Source: Piscinibacter sp. (GTDB lineage Bacteria > Pseudomonadota > Gammaproteobacteria > Burkholderiales > Burkholderiaceae_C). Taken from it: a DNA stretch of 64,000 nucleotides. Below are positions 1 to 8,815 of the stretch, piece by piece. The first letter of the stretch is position 1. Each line of letters begins with the position of its first letter. Made by a program: the position numbers and the translations under genes. Location of the stretch: positions 62,001 through 126,000 of the forward strand of contig JAGOAS010000008.1 of the NCBI GenBank assembly GCA_017983795.1. Direction: 5' to 3'. The notes beneath the pieces were generated by a model. The model was given only the letters and a program-made list of their open reading frames with translations, searched no databases and was not told the origin of the DNA.

Positions 1-103
1 CAGCCGGCGCAGCCGGCCGATTCCGTATGAGCCCGCGCGGGGCCGCGCCTGCCGCGCACGCGCCGCCAGACACCGCCAAAGTCAGCCTGACCCCGAACCG
101 GCC

Positions 104-3100
104 TCAGGCGGCCTGCTTCGCCGGGCCGCCGGCGCGCCACTGCGCCATCAGCGTCGCCCACTTGCCTCGCGCCGCCGCGAGGTGGCGCGCCTTCACGTGG
201 CCGAAGCCGCGGATCTCCTCCGGGATGCGCGCGATCTCGGTCGCCTGCGCGAGGTTCGCGGCCGACAGCGTGCGCAGCAGCTCCTCGATGCACTCGCGGT
301 ATTCGCCGATCAGCGCGCGCTCGGTCTTGCGCTCTTCCGTGCGGGCGAAGGGGTCGAGCGCCGTGCCGCGCAGGCCCTTCATCTTCGCCAGCAGGCCGAA
401 GGCCGTGCGCATCCATGGGCCGTAAGCCTTCTTGATCAGCTCGCCCTTGTCGTTGGTCTTGGCCAGCAGCGGCGGCGCGAGGTGGTGGGTGAGCTTCACG
501 TCGCCCTCGAACATGCCGGCGATCTTCGCGGTGAAGGCGGGGTCGGTGTGCAGGCGCGCCACCTCGTACTCGTCCTTGTAGGCCATCAGCTTGAAGAGGT
601 AGCGCGCCACCGCCTCGGCGAGCTTCGTGCTCGCCAGCGGCGCTTCGGCGGCGCGCACCTTGTCGACGAAGGCCTTGTACTGCGCGGCGTAGGCCGCGTC
701 CTGGTAGCCGGTGAGGAACTCGGCGCGCCTGGCCACCAGCTCGTCGAGCGAGGGCTTCTTGACGAATTCGATCACCGCTGCGGCCGCGTAGAGCGCTTGC
801 ACGGCCGCGAGGTCGTGCGCGCAGCGCCGGCCCCATTCGAAGGCGGCCTTGTTGTTCTCCACCTGCACGCCGTTGAGCTCGAAGGCGCGCATCAGCGCAG
901 CGTGGCCGAGCGGCAGGCGGCCCTTCTGCCACGCGTAGCCCAGCAGCAGCGGGTTGGTGTAGATCGAATCGCCGACCAGCTGCACCGCGGCCTGCTCGGC
1001 ATCGAAGCCGCCCACCATCTCGGCGCCCACCGCCGCGGCCAGCGCCGCCTCGCAGCTGCCGCCGGGGAACTGCCAGTCCGGGTTGCGCACGAAGGCGGCC
1101 GTCGGCGTGCCGTGGGTGTTGAGCGCGACGAAGGTGCGGCCTTCGCGCATCACGCTCATCGTGTATTTGCCGGCGCCGACGATGGCGTCGCAGGCGATCA
1201 CCAGATCGGCCTTGGCGGTGTCGACCTTGGTGGTGTGGATGGCCTCGGGCCGGTTGGCGATCTGGATGTGGCTCCAGGTGGCGCCGCCCTTCTGCGCCAG
1301 GCCGCCGGCGTCCTGCGTGACGACGCCGCGGCCTTCCAGGTGCGCGGCCACGCCGAGCAGCTGGCCGATGGTGATGACGCCGGTGCCGCCGACGCCGCCG
1401 ACCACGATGCCCCAGGGCTTCTCGGCCAGCGGCAGCGAAGGCTCGGGCAGCGGCGGCAGGCTGGCCAGGTCACCGCGCTTCTCCTTCTTGGCCTTCTTGA
1501 GCGTGCCGCCCTCGACCGTGACGAAGCTCGGGCAGAAGCCCTTCACGCAGGTGTAGTCCTTGTTGCAGGTGTTCTGGTTGATGCGGCGCTTGCGGCCGAA
1601 CTCGGTCTCGACCGGCTCGACGGAGAGGCAGTTCGATTGCACCGAGCAGTCGCCGCAGCCCTCGCACACCAGCTCGTTGATCACCACCGTCTTGGCCGGC
1701 GTGGCCAGCTTGCCGCGCTTGCGGCGGCGGCGCTTCTCGGTGGCGCAGGTCTGGTCGTAGATGATCGCGGTGCAGCCGGGGATCTCGCGCAGCTGGCGCT
1801 GGATCGCATCCAGCTCGTCGCGGTGGTGCACCGTGATGCCGGGCTCGAGGGCGACGCCGTCGTACTTCTGCGGCTCGTCGCTGACGATCACCAGCTTCTT
1901 CACGCCTTCGGCGATCAGGCTCTTCTGGATCTGCAGCACGCTGTGGCCCTCGGGCCGCTCGCCGACCTGCTGGCCGCCGGTCATCGCCACCGCGTCGTTG
2001 TACAGAACCTTGTAGGTGATGTTGACGCCCGCGGCGACGGACTGGCGGATCGCCAGCAGGCCGCTGTGGAAGTAGGTGCCGTCGCCGAGGTTGGCGAACA
2101 CGTGCGCGTCCTTCGTGAACGGCGCCTGGCCGACCCAGGCCACGCCTTCGCCGCCCATCTGGCTGAAGGTGCTGGTGCTGCGGTCCATCCACACCGACAT
2201 GTAGTGGCAGCCGATGCCGGCCATCGCGCGCGAGCCCTCGGGCACGCGCGTGCTGGTGTTGTGCGGGCAGCCGCTGCAGAACCAGGGCGCACGCTCGCCG
2301 GTGTCGGTCTTCATCGTGGCCATGGCGCGCTCGCGTTGCGCGATCACGTCCAGGCGCTGGTCCATGCGCGCCGCCGTGTCGCTGCCCTCGGGCGCGAAGC
2401 CGAGCTTCTTGAGGCGCTTGGCGATGGCCTTGGCGATGATCGCCGGCGTCAGGTCGGCCTTGGCGCGCAGCAGCCAGTTCTCGCTCGGGTTGGGCATGGA
2501 CCACTCGCCGCCGGAGAGATCGCCCTCCGGCTCGTCGAACTTGCCCAGCACGTTGGGGCGCACGTCGGGGCGCCAGTTGTAGAGCTCTTCCTTGATCTGG
2601 TATTCGATGACCTGGCGTTTCTCCTCGACGACCAGGATCTCCTGCAGCCCCTGCGCGAACTCGCGCGTGATGGTGGCGTCCAGCGGCCACACCACGTTGA
2701 CCTTGTGCAGCCGGATGCCCAGCTCGCGGCAGCGCGCGTCGTCCAGCCCGAGATCGGCGAGCGCCTGGCGCGTGTCGTTGTAGGCCTTGCCGCTGGCGAT
2801 GATGCCGAAGCGGTCGTTCGGCCCTTCGATGACGTTGTGGTTGAGGCGATTGGCGCGCACGTAGGCGAGCGCGGCATACCACTTGTGGTCGAAGAGGCGC
2901 GCCTCCTGCTCCAGCGGTGCGTCGGGCCAGCGGATGTGCAGGCCGCCCGGCGGCATGGTGAAGTCTTCGGGCAGCACGATCTTCACGCGGTCGGGGTCGA
3001 CGCTCACCGAGGCCGAGGACTCCACCACCTCCTGGATGGTCTTCATGCCCGTCCACACGCCGGCATAGCGGCTCATCGCGAAGGCGTGCAGGCCCATGTC

Positions 3101-3673
3101 GAGGATGTCCTGCACGCTCGACGGGAAGAACACCGGCAGGCCGCAGGCCTTGAAGATGTGGTCGCTCTGGTGCGCCGCCGTGCTGCTCTTGGCGACATGG
3201 TCGTCGCCGGCGATGGCGATCACGCCGCCGTGCTTGGCCGTGCCGGCCATGTTGGCGTGCTTGAAGACGTCGGAGCAGCGGTCCACGCCCGGGCCCTTGC
3301 CGTACCAGATGCCGAAGACGCCGTCGTACTTCTTCGATTGCGGATAGAGGTCGAGCTGCTGCGTGCCCCACACCGCGGTGGCGCCGAGCTCCTCGTTGAC
3401 GCCGGGCTGGAAGACGATGTGGTTCGCCGCCAGGTGCTTCTGCGCCGCCCACAGCGCCTGGTCGTAGCCGCCGAGAGGCGAGCCGCGGTAGCCGCTGACG
3501 AAGCCGCCGGTATTCAGCCCCGCGGCGAGGTCGCGCTGGCGCTGCAGCATGGGCAGGCGCACCAGCGCCTGCACGCCGCTCATGAAGGCGCGGCCATGGT
3601 CGAGGCTGTATTTGTCGTCGAGCGAGGCGCTTTCGAGCGCCTTGCGGATGGCCTCGGGCAAGGGTGCGTTCAT
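104..3673 (-). CDS. Indolepyruvate:ferredoxin oxidoreductase family protein (fused IorA-IorB type)
   Basis: This 1189-residue protein fuses a thiamine-diphosphate 2-oxoacid oxidoreductase region to a gamma-type domain. Such enzymes oxidatively decarboxylate arylpyruvates or branched 2-oxoacids to acyl-CoA and reduce ferredoxin in the cytoplasm. The N-terminal half carries GYRGSPLGGYD and GVNEELGATAVWGTQQ, typical of the pyrimidine-binding part. GDGTYFHSG near residue 530 fits the ThDP/Mg site. A cysteine cluster (CEGCGDCSVQSNC and CNKDYTC..GFCP) follows, then the IorB-like segment GGVGGTGVITIGQLLG. The ATG at 3673 gives the family's usual ~1150-1200 length. It is divergent from an Lrp-type regulator, a common arrangement for amino-acid catabolic genes. 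The exact substrate cannot be read from sequence. Confidence 0.9.
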   Translation of the reverse strand: MNAPLPEAIRKALESASLDDKYSLDHGRAFMSGVQALVRLPMLQRQRDLAAGLNTGGFVSGYRGSPLGGYDQALWAAQKHLAANHIVFQPGVNEELGATAVWGTQQLDLYPQSKKYDGVFGIWYGKGPGVDRCSDVFKHANMAGTAKHGGVIAIAGDDHVAKSSTAAHQSDHIFKACGLPVFFPSSVQDILDMGLHAFAMSRYAGVWTGMKTIQEVVESSASVSVDPDRVKIVLPEDFTMPPGGLHIRWPDAPLEQEARLFDHKWYAALAYVRANRLNHNVIEGPNDRFGIIASGKAYNDTRQALADLGLDDARCRELGIRLHKVNVVWPLDATITREFAQGLQEILVVEEKRQVIEYQIKEELYNWRPDVRPNVLGKFDEPEGDLSGGEWSMPNPSENWLLRAKADLTPAIIAKAIAKRLKKLGFAPEGSDTAARMDQRLDVIAQRERAMATMKTDTGERAPWFCSGCPHNTSTRVPEGSRAMAGIGCHYMSVWMDRSTSTFSQMGGEGVAWVGQAPFTKDAHVFANLGDGTYFHSGLLAIRQSVAAGVNITYKVLYNDAVAMTGGQQVGERPEGHSVLQIQKSLIAEGVKKLVIVSDEPQKYDGVALEPGITVHHRDELDAIQRQLREIPGCTAIIYDQTCATEKRRRRKRGKLATPAKTVVINELVCEGCGDCSVQSNCLSVEPVETEFGRKRRINQNTCNKDYTCVKGFCPSFVTVEGGTLKKAKKEKRGDLASLPPLPEPSLPLAEKPWGIVVGGVGGTGVITIGQLLGVAAHLEGRGVVTQDAGGLAQKGGATWSHIQIANRPEAIHTTKVDTAKADLVIACDAIVGAGKYTMSVMREGRTFVALNTHGTPTAAFVRNPDWQFPGGSCEAALAAAVGAEMVGGFDAEQAAVQLVGDSIYTNPLLLGYAWQKGRLPLGHAALMRAFELNGVQVENNKAAFEWGRRCAHDLAAVQALYAAAAVIEFVKKPSLDELVARRAEFLTGYQDAAYAAQYKAFVDKVRAAEAPLASTKLAEAVARYLFKLMAYKDEYEVARLHTDPAFTAKIAGMFEGDVKLTHHLAPPLLAKTNDKGELIKKAYGPWMRTAFGLLAKMKGLRGTALDPFARTEERKTERALIGEYRECIEELLRTLSAANLAQATEIARIPEEIRGFGHVKARHLAAARGKWATLMAQWRAGGPAKQAA

Positions 3674-3812
3674 GGGGCTGCGCTCCGTGGTTTGGCGAGG
3701 CTGAGTGTAGAGATTCGCTGCCGTGAAGTGCTTTCTTTCGTTGCCGGCATGGCGATGGTCAGAGAAAGATCCTTGCGCGATATTTGGTCAGGAGTGCAGA
3801 ATCGCGCCTGAA
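3674..3812. promoter_or_regulatory. Divergent intergenic region between oxidoreductase and Lrp-type regulator
   Basis: These 139 bases separate two divergent genes and must hold both promoters. The stretch is more AT-rich than its surroundings and has TTTCT and AGAAA arms about 30 bases apart. Lrp/AsnC proteins typically bind AT-rich sites beside their own gene, so it probably contains the operator. I cannot define the exact site. Confidence 0.4.
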
Positions 3813-4367
3813 ATGCCAGCCCAAGGGAAAACCCCAGACCCCGCCGCCGAGCCTGCCGAAGGCCATGGCGCAAGCCTGGACCGCTACGACATCGCCATCC
3901 TGCGCGAGCTGCAGCAGGACGCACGCCTGTCGAATGCGGAGCTGGCCTCGCGCATCGGGTTGTCGGCCGCACCGACCTGGCGGCGCATGCGCTGGCTGGA
4001 GGAGCAGGGCTTCATCACCGGCTACCGCGCCGAGATCGACCGCCGCAAGATCGGCCTGGGCGTGCTCGCCTTCGTGCGCATCGACGCCGACCGCAACACC
4101 GCCGAGGCGACGCGCCAGCTCGAGGAGGCGATCCGCCGCCTGCCCGAGGTGATCTCCTGCCACTACATCTCGGGCTCGGGCACCTTCGAGCTGCAGGTGA
4201 TGGCCACCGACCTCGATGCCTTCTCGCGTTTCGCGCTCGACGCGCTGATGGGCCTGCCGCACGTGAAGGACGTGCACACCAGCTTCTCGCTCGGCGAGGT
4301 GAAGTCGGGCGGTGCGCTGCCGCTCGGCCACCTGCGCGGCGCGGGCGACGCACCGGGGGCGCGATGA
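3813..4367 (+). CDS. Lrp/AsnC family transcriptional regulator
   Basis: This 184-residue protein has the Lrp/AsnC layout. After a Pro/Ala-rich leader comes a helix-turn-helix (LDRYDIAILRELQQDARLS, then NAELASRIGLSAAPTWRRM) at about residues 23-65. An RAM/ligand-binding domain follows to about residue 165 (VISCHYISGSGTFELQVMA). I chose the ATG at 3813. The frame is open upstream to 3723, but the HTH lies at the usual distance from this later start. It is divergent from the 2-oxoacid oxidoreductase and likely controls it in response to an amino acid. Its stop overlaps the start of the diguanylate cyclase (ATGA), so the two are co-translated. Confidence 0.88.
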   Translation: MPAQGKTPDPAAEPAEGHGASLDRYDIAILRELQQDARLSNAELASRIGLSAAPTWRRMRWLEEQGFITGYRAEIDRRKIGLGVLAFVRIDADRNTAEATRQLEEAIRRLPEVISCHYISGSGTFELQVMATDLDAFSRFALDALMGLPHVKDVHTSFSLGEVKSGGALPLGHLRGAGDAPGAR

Positions 4368-5482
4368 AGGCGCGGCTGCAGGCGCTCGGCGACGTGCTGC
4401 TCGGCAGCGAGCGGCGCCTGCGCATCCGCAGCGCGCGCTGCCTGCTCGCCTGCGCCCTGATGGCCTACAGCGTGGCCAGCCTGGGCTATTTCGTCGCCGT
4501 CGGCCTGGCCGAGCGCGGGCCGGTGCTCGCGCTCGCGCTGCTGGGGGTGGGCGGCATGCTGCTGTTCTACGCGGCGATCCGCAGCGGCGCGAGCGAACGC
4601 CTGCGCGACCCTTCGCTGACCATCGCGCAGATGAGCTTCGCGCTGCTGGTCGGCGCGCTCGCCTACACGCTGGCCGGGCGCGGCCGCGGCGCGGTATTCC
4701 CGATCATGATGGTGGTGCTGATGTTCGGCCTGTATTCGCTCACGCCGCGCCAGGTGCGGCTGATGAGCGCGCTGGCGCTCGCGCTGTTCGGCGCCGCGAT
4801 GGCGCTGATGGCCTGGCGCAACCCGCGCGTCTACCGGCCCGAGGTCGAGTTCGCGCACTTCCTCGTCATCGCCATCATCCTGCCGGCGGTCTCGATGCTG
4901 GCCGGCCAGCTCGGCCAGCTGCGCGATGCGCTCAAGCGCCAGAAGGCCGAGCTGCGCGAGGCGCTGGCGCGCAACCAGGCGCTGGCGCAGCGCGACGAGC
5001 TCACCGGCCTGGCCAACCGCCGCCACATGGCCGCGCTGATCGAGGCCGAGCGGATGCGCAGCGAACGCAGCGGCGCGCGCTTCTGCCTCGCCGTGCTCGA
5101 CATCGACCGCTTCAAGCGCATCAACGACAGCCACGGCCACCCGACCGGCGACTACGTGCTCAAGGTCTTCGCCGCCGAAGCGCTGGCGGCGATCCGCGAG
5201 GCCGACGTGCTGGCGCGCTGGGGCGGCGAGGAGTTCATGCTGATGCTGCCCGACGCCGGCCTCACCGCCGCGCGCCTGGGCCTCGAGCGGCTGCGCACGC
5301 GCGTCGAGGGCTTGCGCGTCGCGCACGAAGGGCGCGAGCTGGCGTTCACGGTCTCGGCCGGGCTGGTCGAGGTCTCGCCGGACGAGACGCTGGTGGAAGC
5401 GATCGCCCGCGCCGACCGCGCGCTCTACCAGGCCAAGCAGCAGGGGCGCAACAAGGTGGTGGCAGATGCCCGTTCGCCCTGA
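4364..5482 (+). CDS. Membrane-anchored diguanylate cyclase (GGDEF)
   Basis: This 372-residue enzyme should make cyclic di-GMP from two GTP. The first ~190 residues are hydrophobic and form about six membrane segments without an obvious periplasmic ligand domain. A short helical linker leads to a GGDEF domain. The active-site motif GGEEF is at residues 287-291. An RxxD inhibitory site lies exactly five residues earlier (278-281), so product feedback is expected. The start overlaps the stop of the Lrp-type gene by four bases. The last codons lie inside a palindromic repeat that begins at 5470, so the repeat forms the end of the gene. Confidence 0.9.
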   Translation: MKARLQALGDVLLGSERRLRIRSARCLLACALMAYSVASLGYFVAVGLAERGPVLALALLGVGGMLLFYAAIRSGASERLRDPSLTIAQMSFALLVGALAYTLAGRGRGAVFPIMMVVLMFGLYSLTPRQVRLMSALALALFGAAMALMAWRNPRVYRPEVEFAHFLVIAIILPAVSMLAGQLGQLRDALKRQKAELREALARNQALAQRDELTGLANRRHMAALIEAERMRSERSGARFCLAVLDIDRFKRINDSHGHPTGDYVLKVFAAEALAAIREADVLARWGGEEFMLMLPDAGLTAARLGLERLRTRVEGLRVAHEGRELAFTVSAGLVEVSPDETLVEAIARADRALYQAKQQGRNKVVADARSP

Positions 5483-5543
5483 GCTTGGTCGAAGGGCCCC
5501 GCGCTGCACCTCGGGCGGGCTTCGACAGGCTCAGCCCGAACGG
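5470..5543. repeat. Palindromic intergenic repeat, copy 1
   Basis: This ~74-bp element has long inverted arms: CCGTTCGCCCTGAGC at one end and GCTCAGCCCGAACGG at the other, with inner GGTCGAAGGGCC and GGGCTTCGAC arms. Its reverse complement matches the element at 26893-26965 almost base for base. Its last 13 bases (TCAGCCCGAACGG) are repeated directly at 5550-5562. It lies between two convergent genes and overlaps the 3' end of the diguanylate cyclase gene. It could act as a bidirectional terminator. Confidence 0.85.
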
Positions 5544-5565
5544 AATTCCTCAGCCCGAACGGGGT

Positions 5566-6714
5566 TCATCGCGGCCACAGCACCCACATCCGCAGCGGCT
5601 GCTTCATGCGCCCGGCCTGCGCTTCGGCGTTGGCACCCCAGCCCCAGAAGTAGTCGGCGCGCACCGCGCCGGTGATGGCGCTGCCGGTGTCCTGCGCCAT
5701 CACCAGCCGGCGCAGCGGCGTGGCCGAGAGCGGCTCGGTGGTGTCCAGCCACACCGGCGTGCCGTAGGGAATCGCCTGCGGGTCGACGGCGATCGAGCGC
5801 CCCGGCGTCAGCGGCACGGCCTGCGCGCCCTTGGGGCCGACGCTGGGGTCGGGCAGCGGTTCTTCCCTGAAGAAGACGTAGCGCGGGTTGCTCCACAGCA
5901 GCTCGTTGAGCCGCTTCGGATTGGCGCGCGCCCAGGCCTTGATCGCCGGCCACGAGGCCTGCTCGGGCTTCAGCTCGCCCTGCTCGATCAGCCAGCGGCC
6001 GACCGACTTGTAGGGCTGGTCGTTGTGGCCGGCGTAGGCCACGCGCACCTGGCGCCTGCTGCCGTTGGCCTCGCCGATGACGAGCCGGCCCGAGCCCTGC
6101 ACCTGCAGCAGCAGCGCGTCGAGCGGATCGGCCACCCAGGCCAGCTCGCGGCCGCGCAGTGCGGCCTGCGCGGCCGGCAGCGTGTCGATCTGCTGGCGCG
6201 TCCACCAGGGCTTGCGCGTGGCGAGGTCGTCGGGCAGCGCGTGCAGCGGCACCTGGTAGGGCGCGCGCGGCTGGCGCTGCGCCTCCACCTGCGGCTCGAA
6301 GTAGCCGGTGGCCAGGCCCTCGGCATTGCCTTCCAGGCTTTCCACGCGCCACGGGCGCAGGCGCAGCTGCAGCCACTGGCGCGCGTCGGCGTCGCTGGCC
6401 GGCGTGAAGCCGCGCGCCGCGGCGCAGAGGCCTTCCCAGCCCGGCGCAGGTTTCTCGCAGCCGCGCTGCAGCGCGGGCCACAGCTCGCGCGTCGTGTCGC
6501 CCAGCCAGCCGGGCAGATCGCTCCACTCGGCACTCACCCAGCGCGCGCGGTTGCGCACGATGGCGGGGCCCGTCGGTGTGGCGGGCGCGCTCGTGCCGGG
6601 CGCTAAGGGCACGGCAGGCTTGCTGGTGGCGGGGGCTTCGGGCTCGGGCACCACGGCGCAGGCCGCGAGCCCTCCTAGAATCGCCGCGCCCATCCAGGCA
6701 CGGCATCGGAACAT
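5566..6714 (-). CDS. mltA: Membrane-bound lytic murein transglycosylase A
   Basis: MltA cleaves peptidoglycan glycan strands to 1,6-anhydromuropeptides from the inner face of the outer membrane. From the chosen ATG at 6714 the protein has 382 residues, a short hydrophobic leader and a lipobox ending LAAC (Cys19). The MltA barrel follows (GYFEPQVEAQRQ; WVADPLDALLLQVQGSGRL), then a 3D domain with IPYGTPVWLDTTEP and MAQDTGSAITGAVRADYFWG, whose aspartates are the usual catalytic region. The frame is open further upstream to 6870, but that would place extra residues before the signal. The start lies almost back to back with a small plus-strand ORF at 6719. Confidence 0.93.
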   Translation of the reverse strand: MFRCRAWMGAAILGGLAACAVVPEPEAPATSKPAVPLAPGTSAPATPTGPAIVRNRARWVSAEWSDLPGWLGDTTRELWPALQRGCEKPAPGWEGLCAAARGFTPASDADARQWLQLRLRPWRVESLEGNAEGLATGYFEPQVEAQRQPRAPYQVPLHALPDDLATRKPWWTRQQIDTLPAAQAALRGRELAWVADPLDALLLQVQGSGRLVIGEANGSRRQVRVAYAGHNDQPYKSVGRWLIEQGELKPEQASWPAIKAWARANPKRLNELLWSNPRYVFFREEPLPDPSVGPKGAQAVPLTPGRSIAVDPQAIPYGTPVWLDTTEPLSATPLRRLVMAQDTGSAITGAVRADYFWGWGANAEAQAGRMKQPLRMWVLWPR

Positions 6715-6718
6715 CGTC

Positions 6719-6835
6719 ATGTGGCTGATTCTGCTGGAAGCGCTCGCCGCGCTCGCCATCCTGCTGCTCATCGTGTGGTGGACGATGTTCTCCGGCCGCA
6801 AGAAGGGCGAGCGCCGCCGCGACGATTCAGCTTGA
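6719..6835 (+). CDS. Small single-pass membrane protein, 38 residues
   Basis: This short ORF encodes one strongly hydrophobic helix (WLILLEALAALAILLLIVWW) followed by a basic tail rich in Lys, Arg and Gly (SGRKKGERRR), so the C-terminus should be cytoplasmic. Nearly all third codon positions are G or C. I recall similar tiny proteins in Burkholderiales genomes but know no function. Against it: the ribosome-binding site is weak, its start lies within a few bases of mltA's divergent start, and its end overlaps the recombinase gene by nine bases. Confidence 0.55.
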   Translation: MWLILLEALAALAILLLIVWWTMFSGRKKGERRRDDSA

Positions 6836-8815
6836 GTCTTTCGGCGGGAACAGGAAGGACAGCGGCGCATGCCGCAGCCGCGCGCGGATGGCGCGGTCGA
6901 TGCGGCTGCGCTCGGCCAGGCGGATGCCGCGCGAGCGCAGCGCCACCTTGAAGGCGAGCGCGAAGCTCACCGTCAGGTTGAGCACGCCGGTGAGCGCGAT
7001 GCCGGCCATGCACCACCAGAATCCGCTCTCGCGCAGCAGCCCGAAGCCGAGCGCACCCAGCGCGGCGGCGAGCTGGCCGGTGGACAGCGTGACGTGGCGC
7101 ACCTCCAGCGGCAGCGCGAAGAAGCCCGCGATCGCCGGCACCAGCCCGAGCATCAGCCCGAGCGAGACATTGGCCGCCAGGCCCGAGACGTTGCGCCGCC
7201 ACCAGGCCGCCCAGCGCTGCGCGCGCGCGGCGCCGAGCAGCGCGATCGAGCGCGGGTTCCAGGCGATCGCGCTGTCGAGCCGGTGCCAGACGAACCAGTT
7301 CTCCGCCCAGCCGGCGATGATCGAGCTGGCGAACAGCAGCACGCCGGTGAAGGCGGCGTAGAGCGCCGTGGGCCCGAGCAGGGTGATCGAGTGCAGCACG
7401 TACCCGGCCTGCTGCGCGCCCACCAGCGGCGCGCCGAAGGCGGCCTGCGCGGCGAGCTGGATCACGAGCACCAGCGGCCCGGCCAGCATCAGGTTGCCGA
7501 AGATGCCGGCCGCCTGCGAGCGGATCAGGTGCGCCACCTCGTCGACGAAGGCTTCCACCTTCGCGTCGTCGCTCACGTCGTTCAGCTTCTCGGCCATCGC
7601 CGGCGCGGTCATGGCCGGCTGCTTGGTGGCCACCGTCCAGTGCAGCAGGTGGATGAGCACGAAGCTGGCCGCATAGTTCAGCCCCGCCGCGAGCCCCGAC
7701 CAGAAGGCCGCCAGCCCCATCGCCGCGACGAGAAACTTGACGAAGGTGGTGCCGGCGATCACCGCGCCGCCGCCGGCCGCGGCGCGCAGCATGGCGCGGT
7801 ATTCGGCGCGATCGCGGGTGATGTAGTGCTCGCCGGTCTCGGCGCTGCGCTCGGCCACCTTGCGCGCCAGCAGCGAGTAGTGGCGCGCGAACAGGCTGCG
7901 GATGCCGCGCCGCGCCTGCGCCTCGCGCGCCAGCATGGCGATCAGGCGCAGCAGCTCGCGCGCCGGCTGCGGCGCGAGCAGGGCGTCGAGCAGGGCCTCG
8001 ATGCGGTCGCAGCGCGCGCGCAGCTGGTCGGTCTCGAAGACGATGCCGACCGAGACGCCGTACTGCTCCAGGTGCGCACGCACGCTCGCGGCGGCGCGCC
8101 GGCAGGCGTCGAGCAGCGCGCGCAGGTAGCGCGCCTCCTGCAGCAGCGCGGCGGTGTCGCCGGCGCGCGCGCGTTCGCCCAGGCGCTCGGCGGCGCGGGC
8201 GAGCTGGCGGAACGGATCGTCGGCGAGCAACTCGGCGCTCATGCGCTGGCGCAGCGCGCCGGAGTGGCCGGAGGCGCGCACCGCCGCGGCCAGGTAGGCG
8301 ATGCCCTCGACCAGCGGCTCGCGCGAGGAGCCGCCGTGCGCGGCCACCGGCGCGAGCGCCTCGGCCAGGCGCGCGAGCGTCTCGTCGTCGATGGCCTCCA
8401 GCCATTGCGCGTCGCGCTCGCTCGGGAACAGCAGCGCGAACAGCTCGCCCAGATCCTGCGTCTCCGGCGTGATCGGCAGCAGCCGCAGGCGCAGCCGCTG
8501 GCCGAGTTCGCCGAAGAAGTTGGTGCGCGGTGCGAAGCCGAAGTCGGCGAACAGCGCGACGGTGTCGACCTCGCGCCAGAAGCGCGCCAGCAGCGCGCCC
8601 ACCGCGGCGCGGTGATCGTCGTGGCGCTGCAGCACGTTGAGCAGGTGCTTGAGGCGCAGCACCGGCAGTGGCGTGCTGCGCTCCGCAGCGCCGTCGAGCG
8701 GCGCGCGGCGCAGCCACTCCATCAGACGCACCAGCCAGAGCTGGCGCTCGGCGAGCGAGGCTTTCGGGTCGGCTGCGTTGAGCAGCGCGGTGAGATCCCA
8801 GGCGGCGGCGCTCAA
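6827..8815 (-). CDS. Gcr-type 'site-specific recombinase' family membrane protein
   Basis: This 662-residue protein matches the family annotated as site-specific recombinase (Gcr, first named in Neisseria). The first ~350 residues are helical and charged. The C-terminal half has several membrane segments (for example around FVKFLVAAMGLAAFWSGLAAGLNYAA and LMLGLVPAIAGFFALPLEVRH). No tyrosine- or serine-recombinase active site is visible, so the family name should not be taken as proof of recombination. Its ATG overlaps the apaG stop by four bases, so translation is coupled to apaG. Confidence 0.8.
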   Translation of the reverse strand: MSAAAWDLTALLNAADPKASLAERQLWLVRLMEWLRRAPLDGAAERSTPLPVLRLKHLLNVLQRHDDHRAAVGALLARFWREVDTVALFADFGFAPRTNFFGELGQRLRLRLLPITPETQDLGELFALLFPSERDAQWLEAIDDETLARLAEALAPVAAHGGSSREPLVEGIAYLAAAVRASGHSGALRQRMSAELLADDPFRQLARAAERLGERARAGDTAALLQEARYLRALLDACRRAAASVRAHLEQYGVSVGIVFETDQLRARCDRIEALLDALLAPQPARELLRLIAMLAREAQARRGIRSLFARHYSLLARKVAERSAETGEHYITRDRAEYRAMLRAAAGGGAVIAGTTFVKFLVAAMGLAAFWSGLAAGLNYAASFVLIHLLHWTVATKQPAMTAPAMAEKLNDVSDDAKVEAFVDEVAHLIRSQAAGIFGNLMLAGPLVLVIQLAAQAAFGAPLVGAQQAGYVLHSITLLGPTALYAAFTGVLLFASSIIAGWAENWFVWHRLDSAIAWNPRSIALLGAARAQRWAAWWRRNVSGLAANVSLGLMLGLVPAIAGFFALPLEVRHVTLSTGQLAAALGALGFGLLRESGFWWCMAGIALTGVLNLTVSFALAFKVALRSRGIRLAERSRIDRAIRARLRHAPLSFLFPPKDSS

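Noticed and set aside
182..3811. Very long plus-strand open frame opposite the 2-oxoacid oxidoreductase gene
   Set aside because: It is antisense to a clearly recognisable enzyme and its product is a low-complexity Arg/Leu/Val/His-rich sequence with no motif, as expected from high-GC3 antisense frames.
6827..8815. Active DNA recombinase or mobile-element function for the Gcr-type protein
   Set aside because: No tyrosine or serine recombinase catalytic residues, several membrane helices, and no flanking repeats or att-like sites.
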